Of a DNA stretch of 64,000 nucleotides, positions 42,897-52,051 are shown in pieces. This DNA is from Lichenicoccus sp964247695 (GTDB taxonomy: Bacteria > Pseudomonadota > Alphaproteobacteria > Acetobacterales > Acetobacteraceae): assembly GCA_964247695.1 (NCBI GenBank), contig CAXTVI010000020.1:1-64000 (forward strand), written 5' to 3'. The number at the start of each line of letters is the position of its first letter. Position 1 is the first letter of the stretch. The position numbers and the translations under genes are program-made. Under the pieces are notes generated by a model. It was not told where the DNA came from and ran no database searches. It saw only the letters and a list, made by a program, of their open reading frames with translations.

Positions 42897-44977
42897 AAGG
42901 CAGTCCTTTCGGCGCGGCTCACCGGCATCGCCCGCTGGGGGAGCACCGGCGCCGGGTCGGGCAGCGCGCCGTCGCGGTTGTGCGCGAACTCGGGCACCAG
43001 GGTCTGCAGCAGGCGGATCGCGGTAGCCGTGTCGCTGCTCCGGCAGGCGGTCTCGATCGCATCGATGGTGCTGCCCACCGCCAGCAGGTCGGCGGTCCGC
43101 GGGGTGGCCATCAGCAGGCCGGGATGGCTGGTCGGCACCGGCGGCTCATGGCCGTGGAACAGCTCCTCGATCAGCTTCTCGCCCGGGCGCAGGCCGGTAT
43201 AGCGGATCGCCACGTCCTCGTCCGGCCGCAGCCCGGCGAGGCGGATCATCTGGCGTGCGAGATCGACGATCTTCACCAGCCGGCCCATATCGAGCACGAA
43301 GATGCCGCCATCGCGCAGGCGGGACGCGGTGCCGTCACCGATCCCCGAGCGCGCGGTGCCCAGCACGCTCGCCTGCAGCACCAGCCCGACCGCCTCCGGC
43401 ACGGTCATGAAGTAGCGCTGCATGTCGGGATGCGTCACGGTCAGCGGGCCGCCGCGCTCGAGCTGGCGCCGGAACAGCGGCACCACCGAACCGTTGCTGC
43501 CGAGCACGTTGCCGAATCGCACCGTCACGCAGCGCATCGTTCCGGCCGCTTCGGGCGCCAGCTCCGCCAGGCCCTGCTCCCTCCCGTCCTGCTCGAGATG
43601 GCGCGCCCGGATGTCCAGCGCCTGGCAGTACATCTCGGCGGCGCGCTTGGACGCTCCCATCAGGCTGCTCGGGTTGACCGCCTTGTCGGTCGAGATCAGC
43701 ACCATAGCCCGGGCGCCGGCGCGGGCCGCGGCATCGGCCACCTGCCGGGTGCCGACGATGTTGGTGAGCAGCCCCTCGACCGGGTTCAGCTCGACCATCG
43801 GGACATGCTTGAGGGCGGCGGCATGGAACACCAGCTCGGGCCGGTACGACTGGAACACGCGGTCGATGCGCCGGGCGTCGCGCGTGTCGGCGATCACCGC
43901 GACGCGCTTCACCTGCGGCACCGTCTCGCCGAGCTCGAGGTCGATCTGCCAGAGCGCGAACTCGCCGTTGTCGACCAGCACGAGCTGCTCCGGATCGAGC
44001 GAGGCCACCTGCCGCGCCAGTTCGGATCCGATGCTGCCGCCCGCTCCGGTCACCAGCACCCGACGCCCGCGCACCAGCCCCGCCATGCCGTCGCGGTCCA
44101 GCGGCACCTGCGGCCGGTTGAGCAGCTCCTCGATCGCCACGGGGCGCAGCTCGACGCGCGCCGCCGGTGCCAGCGTGGTCGGGTTCGGCGCCCGCCGCAC
44201 CGCGATGCCGCGCGCATCCGCCGCCTCGATCAGGGCGGCCAGGTTCTCGCCGCGGAAGTCCGGCTCGGTCACCACCAGCGCACGCGGGGCGCGCCCGGCG
44301 GCGGCCAGGCGGTCGAGCACCAGGCCCGCATCGCGCACCGTGCCAAGGATGCTGTGGCCGCGTATGCGCCGGCCCGCCTGGTGGGTGCCGAGCGCCAGCA
44401 GCCCCAGGATGCGCAGCGGCGAGGAGCGGTCGCGGCCGATGGCGCGCAGGAACAGGTCGGCCGGCTCGTCGGCGCCGACGAGCAGCACCGGCTGCACCTC
44501 CTCGGCGGACAGCCGCACGCGCTTGGCCTGCGACAGACGGTAGACGATGCGCAGGCCCCCGAGCATGAGCAGCAGTACCATCGCGTGGATCACCGGGAAG
44601 GTGACGCTGGGCAGCGGATAGCCGGTGACGTGGAACAGCAGCGCGAACAGCGCGGCACTCAGCACCGAGCCGCCGGCGATGCCGAGCAGGTCGGCGATCC
44701 CGGAGAAGCGCCAGTATTGCTGAGGCATGCGGAAGGGCGCGCCGCCGACCAGCAGGGTGATGGCGCCGCTGGCCAGGAACCACAGCGGATGGATCAGGCC
44801 GCCACGCGGATCGGCCAGGTAGCGGGCGATCGGCGCGGCGGCCGCGGCGAACGCGCCATCCAGCGCCATGTTGACCAGGATGCGGTTCGCGGCACGCATG
44901 CGCGCCGACCGGCGCGGTGCGACCGGACCGGGAGGCAGCATGGGGTCCGGCGTTGGGGCGGGGCGTTGCGAGGCCAT
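42893..44977 (-). CDS. Membrane-bound nucleotide-sugar 4,6-dehydratase (CapD/WbpM/PglF-like)
   Basis: 694 residues. The N-terminal part has about four membrane helices, then a first Rossmann-like domain (VLLVGADEPADLFLRAI) and the catalytic SDR domain: VLVTGAGGSIGSELARQV, FHAAALKHVPMVELNP, STDKAVNPSSLMGASKR with the Met-for-Tyr change usual for long CapD-type enzymes, and VRFGNVLGSNGSVVPLF. It should convert UDP-GlcNAc to the 4-keto-6-deoxy sugar at the membrane. The ATG at 44977 is 48 bases from the start of the divergent WecA-like gene. The adjacent aminotransferase suggests a bacillosamine- or FucNAc4N-like product. Confidence 0.93.
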   Translation of the reverse strand: MASQRPAPTPDPMLPPGPVAPRRSARMRAANRILVNMALDGAFAAAAAPIARYLADPRGGLIHPLWFLASGAITLLVGGAPFRMPQQYWRFSGIADLLGIAGGSVLSAALFALLFHVTGYPLPSVTFPVIHAMVLLLMLGGLRIVYRLSQAKRVRLSAEEVQPVLLVGADEPADLFLRAIGRDRSSPLRILGLLALGTHQAGRRIRGHSILGTVRDAGLVLDRLAAAGRAPRALVVTEPDFRGENLAALIEAADARGIAVRRAPNPTTLAPAARVELRPVAIEELLNRPQVPLDRDGMAGLVRGRRVLVTGAGGSIGSELARQVASLDPEQLVLVDNGEFALWQIDLELGETVPQVKRVAVIADTRDARRIDRVFQSYRPELVFHAAALKHVPMVELNPVEGLLTNIVGTRQVADAAARAGARAMVLISTDKAVNPSSLMGASKRAAEMYCQALDIRARHLEQDGREQGLAELAPEAAGTMRCVTVRFGNVLGSNGSVVPLFRRQLERGGPLTVTHPDMQRYFMTVPEAVGLVLQASVLGTARSGIGDGTASRLRDGGIFVLDMGRLVKIVDLARQMIRLAGLRPDEDVAIRYTGLRPGEKLIEELFHGHEPPVPTSHPGLLMATPRTADLLAVGSTIDAIETACRSSDTATAIRLLQTLVPEFAHNRDGALPDPAPVLPQRAMPVSRAERTAL

Positions 44978-45025
44978 CACCGCCGCCCTATAGCCCAGCC
45001 GGTCCTGACCTAGAAGGGAGCGGAG

Positions 45026-46060
45026 ATGCGTCTTGTCCCCGCAGCCGGCCTGCCGCCGTCGCTGCTGGTGCCCCTCTGCGTGGCAGGCCTGCTGATCTCG
45101 GCGGCCGTGGTGCGGCTGATGATCCGGGTCGGCGTGCTGGATCGTCCGGGCCACCGCAGCGCCCATGTGCGGCCGACCCCGAAGGGCGGCGGCGTCGGCC
45201 CGGTGCTGGCGCTGCTGCTACTGCTGCCGGTGGCGCTTATGCTCTCATCGGCGAGCGCTGCCACTTGGTGGCGGGCGGCGCTTCTGCTGCTGGGGGTGGC
45301 TGTGCTGGCGGTGGTCTCGTGGCTGGATGACCTGCGGCAGTACAGGCCGCTGGTCAAGCTCGCGGCCCAGGCTGGATGTGCGGCCGTCGTGGCGGCGGCG
45401 ATCGCGCCGCCGGCTAGTCCCCCCTGGCCGCTGGTGATCGGCTTCGGCTGGCTGATGTTCGTCACCAACGCCCTGAACTTCATCGATGGCCTCAACGGAC
45501 TGGCCGCCGGGAGCATGGCGCTCTGCGGGCTGGCCCTCGGCCTGGACACCGGCAATCCGATGGGCGCTTGCCTCGGGCTGCTGCTCTGTGCCGGCCTGCT
45601 CGGTTTCCTGCCGTGGAACTACCCGCGCGCCCGGATCTTCCTCGGTGATGTCGGCAGCCAGGGCCTCGGGCTGGCCATCGCCGCCTGTGCACTCCTGCAT
45701 TGGCGGCACGATGTCTCCGCCTCCGGACTGCTGGCCGGCCCGTTGCTGCTTGCAGGGGTGTTGTACGACGTCGGTTTTACGCTGTGCCGCCGCGCGCTGC
45801 GCGGCGAGCGGCTGTCGGAAGCGCATCGCGGCCACTTGTACCAGATTGCGTTCCGCTCCGGCGTTCCGGCCTGGCTGGTTGCCGTTGTACATTGGGCGTT
45901 CGTTCTGTGGGGCGCCACCCTGACGCTGGCATTGCAAGCCGGCGATCCCTGGAAAGCCTCCTTCGTCGGCAGTGCTCTCGCAGCGTCTCTGCTACCGCAG
46001 GCTGCCTGGACCCTTCTGGTGATCGTGCGGGTGCGCCATCACCCGGTCGGGCACTGGTAG
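45026..46060 (+). CDS. WecA/WbpL-like polyprenyl-phosphate sugar-1-phosphate transferase (GT4 of MraY family)
   Basis: 344 residues with about ten helices. Diagnostic loops are HVRPTPKGGGVG, VVSWLDDLRQ, TNALNFIDGLNGLAAG, ARIFLGDVGSQGLG and the HRGHLYQ loop (HxGHxxQ variant). The enzyme moves a sugar-1-phosphate from a UDP-sugar to undecaprenyl phosphate, the first step of O-antigen or capsule repeat synthesis. The GGAG at 45021-45024 region precedes the ATG. It diverges from the dehydratase-aminotransferase pair, as in WbpM/WbpL-type systems where the modified sugar is the first sugar of the chain. Confidence 0.92.
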   Translation: MRLVPAAGLPPSLLVPLCVAGLLISAAVVRLMIRVGVLDRPGHRSAHVRPTPKGGGVGPVLALLLLLPVALMLSSASAATWWRAALLLLGVAVLAVVSWLDDLRQYRPLVKLAAQAGCAAVVAAAIAPPASPPWPLVIGFGWLMFVTNALNFIDGLNGLAAGSMALCGLALGLDTGNPMGACLGLLLCAGLLGFLPWNYPRARIFLGDVGSQGLGLAIAACALLHWRHDVSASGLLAGPLLLAGVLYDVGFTLCRRALRGERLSEAHRGHLYQIAFRSGVPAWLVAVVHWAFVLWGATLTLALQAGDPWKASFVGSALAASLLPQAAWTLLVIVRVRHHPVGHW

Positions 46061-46077
46061 CCCGCACCCGGCTTGGC

Positions 46078-46114
46078 GCCGCCCGGATCATGCGGGCCGC
46101 ATGATCCGGGCGGC
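46078..46114. terminator. Perfect 18-base-pair hairpin between convergent genes
   Basis: The left arm (46078-46095, starting GCCGCCCGGATC) and right arm (46097-46114, ending GATCCGGGCGGC) are perfect reverse complements around a single base. It lies 17 bases after the WecA-like stop and 11 bases from the stop of the opposite gene, so it probably serves as a two-way terminator. Confidence 0.75.
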
Positions 46115-46125
46115 TGCATCTAAGA

Positions 46126-46593
46126 TTACTCCGAGAGCTTGAGCTGGATGCCCTGGGCGGCGCCGGAGAGACGGGCGCCCTTGCTGACGTCGTCGATGCG
46201 GATCTCGACGCCGTTGCCGTTCTTCAGGACGCGGCCGCCGATGCCGTTGCCGAGCGTCGCCTCGCCGTCGGCGGCGGCGTAGGTCCCGTCGAAATCATGC
46301 AGATGGCGCAGGTGATAGACGCGGCCGTGCCCGGTCACGCTCGAATAGCCGACCGCCGCCACGTCCACGCCCTTGACGCTGAAATGGTAGTCGCGGCCGT
46401 GGAAGCGCAGCACGCCGTCGCCCCAGGTATAGCCGATGCCGACATCGGCGGCCTTCGCGGTGATGGTCACGTGGCCGGCAACCGGGCCTGACGCGCCGGG
46501 ATCACGCGCAGCCAAGGCCGGCCCGGCGAGGACAGGCGCCGCGAGGACTGGCAGGGAGAGAGCGAGACCGGCAGCAAGAGCGGCGAACCGCAT
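46126..46593 (-). CDS. Small exported protein of unknown function
   Basis: 155 residues. The ATG at 46593 is preceded by GGAAAGGA and starts a clear signal peptide (MRFAALAAGLALSLPVLAAP, cut probably after ALA). The mature part of about 125 residues is predicted to be mostly beta strand and Gly-rich: ITAKAADVGIGYTWGDGVL, FSVKGVDVAAVGYSSVTGHG, VYHLRHLHDFDGTYAAADG, NGNGVEIRIDD and a final GIQLKLSE. No catalytic motif or lipobox is seen. The repeated glycine-aromatic pattern suggests a small periplasmic beta-barrel or sandwich. I do not recognise a named family. Confidence 0.75.
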   Translation of the reverse strand: MRFAALAAGLALSLPVLAAPVLAGPALAARDPGASGPVAGHVTITAKAADVGIGYTWGDGVLRFHGRDYHFSVKGVDVAAVGYSSVTGHGRVYHLRHLHDFDGTYAAADGEATLGNGIGGRVLKNGNGVEIRIDDVSKGARLSGAAQGIQLKLSE

Positions 46594-46858
46594 GGGTGGA
46601 TCCTTTCCTGGCATGGAGACGCGGCACCAGCTTGTGATGCGCTCACTCTATAACATCGCTCGAGAACCAGCCTGGTTGCAGGACGGCCGCGGGGCCATGG
46701 CGGCCCCATCCGCCGGTCATGCCAGGACCGCCGCCAATTGCTGGGGAGCAATGCGGGGCGTGGGAGCGCTGAGATGGGCAGTTTGCGACGCTACCGTGCT
46801 CCGCATCCCGCTTGCGCGGAACACGTGGCACGAGGTTCAGGACAGAGGCAGGCTCGGA

Positions 46859-47248
46859 TCAGCCGGCGCGGCGGGATCCATGCTCTGCGGCGTGGCCACC
46901 CTTGCGAGCGACGCTTGAGGCCTCGGTCATAATCGAGCGCAGTTCGCGCAGGTAGGCCGCGCCCTTGAGGGTGCGCTGCACCAGGATGGAACGGCGATCC
47001 ATCGGGTCCACCTTGCGGCGGGCGAGGTCGAGTTCACCGAGACGGTCGAGGGCGCGTGTGATCGCCGGCTTCGAGACGTTCAGCTCTGCGGCAAGACCGC
47101 GGACCGTGTGCGCGCCCTCCTGAAGATAGCAGGTCAGGAACACACCAAGCTGACGGGCCGACAAGTCCGGACCGTCGCGACGGACCATGGACACGACTGT
47201 ATCACGCAGAGTCCCAACAAGCTGATCTGACGATGAGGGTTGCGGCAC
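46859..47248 (-). CDS. MarR family transcriptional regulator
   Basis: 129 residues. The winged helix reads LSARQLGVFLTCYLQEGAHTVRGLAAELNVSKPAITRALDRLGELDLARRKVDPMDRRSILVQRT; the DxRxxxV/I wing motif is present (DPMDRRSILV). The N-terminus is short and the C-terminal dimer helix is brief, with a basic end. Start is GTG at 47248. Target genes are not evident: the neighbour downstream is the exported unknown 265 bases away, and the upstream gap to the peptidase gene is 178 bases and AT-rich, a likely promoter. Confidence 0.85.
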   Translation of the reverse strand: MPQPSSSDQLVGTLRDTVVSMVRRDGPDLSARQLGVFLTCYLQEGAHTVRGLAAELNVSKPAITRALDRLGELDLARRKVDPMDRRSILVQRTLKGAAYLRELRSIMTEASSVARKGGHAAEHGSRRAG

Positions 47249-47426
47249 CTTTTAATCCTTTCTTCAACGACACGACCGATAATCCGGTGGGTCTGACTGC
47301 ATTCGAAGCGAGGGCAGGCCGCAACGGCGCCCGTACCCAAAAGCGTTAACAAGATCGTAACAGCTACCTTTATAGACACGGAAATTGATTTGGTTCAGTC
47401 CCGATTACGTTACCAAGCCAATTCGG

Positions 47427-48857
47427 TTACCCCTGCAGGTTAAGAATCCGCAACAAACCCCTGTAACAGGCCCGGAGTCCCTGAGCGTCGGCCCCTTCCG
47501 GATGCCCCGGTGCCGCCGAGTCGCGCCAGGCATATGTGTCGAGATGGGCCCAGCGGACAGATTTTTTGACGAATCGTTGCAGAAACAGCGCCGCCGTGAC
47601 TGCACCAGCCATCGGCTTCGGTGAAACATTATTCAGGTGTGCGACGGGGCTGCTGAGCCAGGAATCGTACGCCGCATGCAGCGGCAGCCGCCAGAGGGGG
47701 TCGTGCGTGGCGAGGCCGCCCTGCAGGAGTGCTGCCGCCAGCGCGTCATCATTGCTGAACAGGGCCGGCAGGTCGGGCCCGAGTGCCACCCTCGCCGCCC
47801 CGGTCAGCGTCGCGGCGTCGATCAGGAGCGCAGGGGACGCGTCGCAGGCTTCCGCAAGCAGGTCGGCCAGCACGAGGCGCCCTTCGGCGTCGGTGTTGCC
47901 GATCTCCACGTTGAGGCCGGCGCGGGTCGCGATCACGTCGGACGGGCGCATGGCGTCGCCGGAGACGCTGTTCTCGACGCAGCCCAGGCGCAATTGCAGC
48001 CGCACCGGCAGGTCGCGCTCCATGATCAGGCGCGCGAGGCCGAGCATGATCGCAGCTCCGCCCATGTCCTTCTTCATGCGCAGCATCGCGGCCGACGGCT
48101 TCAGGTCCAACCCGCCGGTGTCGAAGCAGACGCCCTTGCCGACCAGCGAGACCAGTGGCGCGCCTGCGTCGGCCGCCGATCCCTGCCAGTCGGCGCGCAT
48201 GACACAAGGAGCACGGCTCGACCCGCGCCCGACCGCATGGATGGCCGGGTAGCCGCATTCGAGCGCCGCCGCCGACACGATCCCGGTCGCGGCGCCGAAG
48301 CGTGCGGCCACCTCGCACGCCGCCTCCGCCAGCGACATTGGGCCGAGCCGGTTCGCCGGCATGTTGACCAGGTCGCGCGCCAGCCAGACCGCCCGGGCCT
48401 GCGCCGCACCTGCCTCGCCCTGCCCCGGCCGTATCGCGAGGCGCGCCGCCGGACGCGGGTCGGGATCACGGAAGTCGCCGAACCTGTAGGCGCCGAGACA
48501 GTAGCCGAGCACAGCCACATCGGCATCGGATGGTTCCGGTCCGGCCAGGTGCCAGTCGCCGGTCGGCAGCGTGCGCGGCAGGCCGGCATACACCTCCGGA
48601 CCCGGCGCTTCCGGTCCGTTGCCGAGTCCGAGCAGGGCGGCGCCGACGCCCGCCTCGCCGGGCAGCAGCGCGATCTCGCCGACGCTGGCGGTGAAGCCGG
48701 TCTGCTCGAGCCAGCCGGCCAGCGATCCGGGGAAACCATTGCCCTGCGCGAAGGCCTGGACGAGGTCGGGCAGCGACTCGGGCCGCACGACATGCACCGG
48801 ACGCGCACTTCCGGCGCCCTCTGCTTCGGCAAGACAATCGAGCGGGCGGTCGAACAT
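47427..48857 (-). CDS. Leucyl aminopeptidase family protein (M17)
   Basis: 476 residues. The C-terminal catalytic half has the M17 motifs: LVGKGVCFDTGGLDLKPS (Lys and Asp metal ligands), RMKKDMGGAAIMLGLA, the signature NTDAEGRLVLADLL with Asp and Glu ligands plus catalytic Arg, and IDAATLTGAARVALG. It removes N-terminal residues from peptides in the cytoplasm with two metal ions. The N-terminal half (residues 1-165) is a divergent macro-like domain. Start is ATG at 48857. It is divergent from the helicase gene, with 144 bases between starts. Confidence 0.92.
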   Translation of the reverse strand: MFDRPLDCLAEAEGAGSARPVHVVRPESLPDLVQAFAQGNGFPGSLAGWLEQTGFTASVGEIALLPGEAGVGAALLGLGNGPEAPGPEVYAGLPRTLPTGDWHLAGPEPSDADVAVLGYCLGAYRFGDFRDPDPRPAARLAIRPGQGEAGAAQARAVWLARDLVNMPANRLGPMSLAEAACEVAARFGAATGIVSAAALECGYPAIHAVGRGSSRAPCVMRADWQGSAADAGAPLVSLVGKGVCFDTGGLDLKPSAAMLRMKKDMGGAAIMLGLARLIMERDLPVRLQLRLGCVENSVSGDAMRPSDVIATRAGLNVEIGNTDAEGRLVLADLLAEACDASPALLIDAATLTGAARVALGPDLPALFSNDDALAAALLQGGLATHDPLWRLPLHAAYDSWLSSPVAHLNNVSPKPMAGAVTAALFLQRFVKKSVRWAHLDTYAWRDSAAPGHPEGADAQGLRACYRGLLRILNLQG

Positions 48858-49001
48858 CGGGTCATCCTTCACAGTCTCTGGCGCATTATCTGGTGCAGTA
48901 TCTGTCAGTCTTCGGCCGTGCGGCGGGCGCGGCGCGGCCGACAGCGTCATGCAGCCAACCGATGCTTGCAATCCGCAGGCGCCGACCCGACCATCAGGAG
49001 C

Positions 49002-51626
49002 ATGCCGGGCGTATCCCTCTGGGCGCGCAGCCCCCACCCGTCCGCCACCGGGCGGCGGTCGCAAGCCGGAACGGATGACCCGGGCCGGCGGCACCGCGTC
49101 CGTGCGGTGCTCGGGCCCACCAACACCGGCAAGACCCATCTCGCCATGGAGCGGCTGCTCGCGCACGGCTCCGGCATCATCGGGTTTCCGCTGCGCCTGC
49201 TGGCGCGCGAGAACTACGACCGCATGGTGGCCGCCAAGGGCGAGCGCAACGTGGCGCTGATCACCGGCGAGGAGAAGATCGTGCCGCCCGGGGCGCGCTA
49301 CTTCTCCTGCACGGTCGAGGCGATGCCGCTGGACCGCGCCGCCGAGTTTGTTGCCGTCGACGAGATCCAGCTCTGCGCCGACGCCGACCGCGGCCATGTC
49401 TTCACCGAGCGCCTGCTGCATGCCCGCGGGCTGGTCGAGACCATGTTCCTCGGCGCCGAGACCATCCGCCCGCTGCTGGCGCGGCTGATCCCGGACGCGG
49501 AGATCGAGACCCGGCCAAGGTTGTCGCAGCTCACCTATACAGGTGCTGCCAAGCTCACCAAGCTGCCGCCGCGCTCCGCCGTCGTCGCCTTTTCGGCCGC
49601 CGAGGTCTATGCGATCGCCGAACTGATACGCCGCCGCAGGGGCGGCTGCGCGGTGGTGATGGGAAGGCTGTCGCCGCGCACGCGCAATGCCCAGGTGGCG
49701 CTGTACCAGGACAAGGAGGTCGACTACCTGGTCGCCACCGACGCGATCGGCATGGGGCTGAACATGGACGTGAACCATGTGGCATTCGCCGGGCTGTCCA
49801 AGTTCGACGGCTCGCGGCCGCGCCGGCTTGCCGCCGCCGAGGTGGCGCAGATCGCCGGTCGCGCCGGACGCGGCATGCGCGACGGCAGCTTCGGCACCAC
49901 CGCCACCTGTCCGGACCTGTCCGAGGACGTGGTGGCGGCGGTCGAGGCGCATCGCTTCGATCCGCTCGAGCAGATCTTCTGGCGCAACAGCGATCTGGAC
50001 TTCGCCAGCCCCGACCTGCTGCTGGCCAGCCTGCAGGTGCCTCCGCCGCGTCGCGGTCTCATCGCCGGCAACGAGGCGGTCGACCTGCAGACGCTGGATG
50101 CCCTGACCCGCGACGACGAGATACGCCGTCTGGCCTGCAGCCGCAGCGCCACCCGCCTGCTCTGGGAGGCCTGCCAGATCCCGGACTTCCGCAAGCTCGG
50201 CGACGACAGCCACACCAGGCTGTGCGCGCGCGTGTTCAGCAGCGTCATGCAGTCCGGGCGACTTCCCACGGACTGGCTGGCGGCGCAGATCACCTCGCTC
50301 TCGCGCAGCGACGGCGACATCGATACGCTGATGCAGCGCCTGTCCGGCGTGCGCGTGTGTTCGTACATCGCCGCGCGGCGGGACTGGCTCGACGACGCAC
50401 CGTACTGGCAGGGCAAGGCACGCGAGGTCGAGGACCTGCTGTCTGACGCGCTGCACGAGCGTCTGACCGCGCGCTTCGTCGACCGCCGCGCGGCGCTGCT
50501 GTTCCGCCGGCTCGACGAGGCGGAAGGCCAGGACATGCTGTCCGCCGTCACCACACAGGGCGAGGTGGTCGTCGAGGGGCACTCGGTCGGCCATGTCGCG
50601 GGCTTCGGCTTCCAGCCCGACCCGCTGGCGGAGGGTCCCGAGAAGCGGCTGGTGCTGCGCGCCGCACGCCGGGCGCTGCGCGAGGAGATGCCGCGCCGGG
50701 TGCAGGCGCTGGTGGCGGCTGCCGATGCCGCCTTTTCCATCTCCGGAGATGCGCGGCGCCTTTTATGGACCGCGATGCCCGGCCACGCGGCGCCGGTGGC
50801 GCGCCTGCGCGCGGGCGCAGGCCTGCTGCGCCCGATGGTCGAGGTGCTGGACAGCGAATTTCTCGACGGCTCGCAGCGCGAGCGGGTGCGCGGCCGCCTG
50901 CAGACGTGGCTGCACGGGCAGGTCGCGACCGTGCTGGCGCCGCTGTTCGAGGCGCAGGCGCGGGCACAGGCCGATCCACTGCTGCGCGGTGTGCTGCACC
51001 GTCTCGTCGAGGAAGGCGGCCTGGTCGCGGGCATGGCCGCGCCGCCGGTGTCGCCGCTGCTGCGCCGGCGTCTCAAGCCGCTCGGTATCCGCTCCGGGCG
51101 CCTCGCCTTGTTCATGCCGGTGCTGCTCAAGCCGCGCCAGGCGCAACTGCGCGCCGTCCTGCTGGCGGTGCGCGCCGGCATCGGCCTGCCGAGGCTGCCG
51201 GCGGCGGGTGCGGTCAGCATCCCGCGCGACGGCGCGACCGACGTGGCGCAGGCCTCGCTGATGGCAGCGATGGGTTGGGTGGCGGCCGGCCCGGTCTGGC
51301 TGCGGCTCGACATCGCCGAGCGGGTGATGGCGGAGGTGGCGTGGCTGACCCGCGACCGGCCCGCGGCGCTGCCGTCGGACCTGGCGTCACGCCTGTCGGT
51401 GCGGGCGGACCTGCTGCCCGCCGTGCTGCGTGGGCTCGAGGTCAGGCTGCGGCCGGCTGCTCCGCTGCCCGATGGTCATGCCGGACCGCCCTGCCCGCCT
51501 CTGATGAGCATCGCGCGTCGCCGCGATCCTCAGCCACCGGCACCGACGGCCGTTCCAGAAGCGCCTGGCCGCACGCGACAGGACAGCCCGTTCGCGGCCC
51601 TCGCCGCCCTTCGGGTCCGCCGTTGA
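49002..51626 (+). CDS. SUV3-like superfamily 2 helicase
   Basis: 874 residues. Helicase motifs: GPTNTGKTHLAMERL (I, residues 38-45), PLRLLARENYDRM (Ia), FVAVDEIQLCAD (II, near 106), FLGAETIR, VMGRLSPRTRN, VATDAIGMGLNMDV (V) and AEVAQIAGRAGRG (VI). These match the SUV3/mitochondrial RNA helicase group found in alphaproteobacteria. The long C-terminal region (about residues 400-870) is specific to the bacterial forms and rich in Arg. The start is uncertain; AGGAG is only one base from the ATG at 49002. The S4 protein gene overlaps its stop, pointing to a shared RNA role. Confidence 0.88.
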   Translation: MPGVSLWARSPHPSATGRRSQAGTDDPGRRHRVRAVLGPTNTGKTHLAMERLLAHGSGIIGFPLRLLARENYDRMVAAKGERNVALITGEEKIVPPGARYFSCTVEAMPLDRAAEFVAVDEIQLCADADRGHVFTERLLHARGLVETMFLGAETIRPLLARLIPDAEIETRPRLSQLTYTGAAKLTKLPPRSAVVAFSAAEVYAIAELIRRRRGGCAVVMGRLSPRTRNAQVALYQDKEVDYLVATDAIGMGLNMDVNHVAFAGLSKFDGSRPRRLAAAEVAQIAGRAGRGMRDGSFGTTATCPDLSEDVVAAVEAHRFDPLEQIFWRNSDLDFASPDLLLASLQVPPPRRGLIAGNEAVDLQTLDALTRDDEIRRLACSRSATRLLWEACQIPDFRKLGDDSHTRLCARVFSSVMQSGRLPTDWLAAQITSLSRSDGDIDTLMQRLSGVRVCSYIAARRDWLDDAPYWQGKAREVEDLLSDALHERLTARFVDRRAALLFRRLDEAEGQDMLSAVTTQGEVVVEGHSVGHVAGFGFQPDPLAEGPEKRLVLRAARRALREEMPRRVQALVAAADAAFSISGDARRLLWTAMPGHAAPVARLRAGAGLLRPMVEVLDSEFLDGSQRERVRGRLQTWLHGQVATVLAPLFEAQARAQADPLLRGVLHRLVEEGGLVAGMAAPPVSPLLRRRLKPLGIRSGRLALFMPVLLKPRQAQLRAVLLAVRAGIGLPRLPAAGAVSIPRDGATDVAQASLMAAMGWVAAGPVWLRLDIAERVMAEVAWLTRDRPAALPSDLASRLSVRADLLPAVLRGLEVRLRPAAPLPDGHAGPPCPPLMSIARRRDPQPPAPTAVPEAPGRTRQDSPFAALAALRVRR

Positions 51627-51943
51627 GCGGGCCGCCGGGGTGCATTCCCGGGCAGCCGGAGCAGGAAGACCGCAGCTGGCAGCGTCTCGACAAATGGCTG
51701 TGGTGCGCGCGTTTCCTCAAGGCGCGGTCGGACTGCGCCCGGCTGGTGCAGGGCGGCCTGATCCGGGTCAACCGCCAGCCGACCGACAAGCCGCATGCGC
51801 GGCTGCGGCCGGGCGACGTGGTGACCCTGCCGCGACGGGACCACGGTGTGACCGTGCTGCGCATCCTCGCACTCGCGAAACGCCGCGGGCCGGCGGTGGA
51901 GGCCCGTACTCTATATGAGGAGATACCCGAGCCGGGCTCCTGA
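51623..51943 (+). CDS. hslR: S4-domain RNA-binding protein (HslR/Hsp15-like)
   Basis: 106 residues. The S4 core is QRLDKWLWCARFLKARSDCARLVQGGLIRVN, followed by the second half of the fold (ARLRPGDVVTLPRRDHGVTVLRI) and EARTLYEEI. Hsp15 proteins bind stalled 50S subunits carrying peptidyl-tRNA. Start is TTG at 51623, overlapping the helicase stop as TTGA; no better start exists before the S4 core. Operon position after an RNA helicase and before fdxA is conserved in alphaproteobacteria. Confidence 0.9.
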   Translation: MSGPPGCIPGQPEQEDRSWQRLDKWLWCARFLKARSDCARLVQGGLIRVNRQPTDKPHARLRPGDVVTLPRRDHGVTVLRILALAKRRGPAVEARTLYEEIPEPGS

Positions 51944-52051
51944 CTCCATGCCAGCGGGCCGCTTGCGCTTGTGCCTAAAGGTCCGCATATCTCTGCGCCC
52001 GTCGCGTCCCGGCCACAGGACGGCTTGGACCATTACAGTCTGGAGATGGTG

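Noticed and set aside
47637..49001. Upstream in-frame extension of the helicase gene across the aminopeptidase
   Set aside because: The extension is antisense to a well-supported M17 peptidase and shows no conserved sequence; helicase similarity begins only after about 49080.
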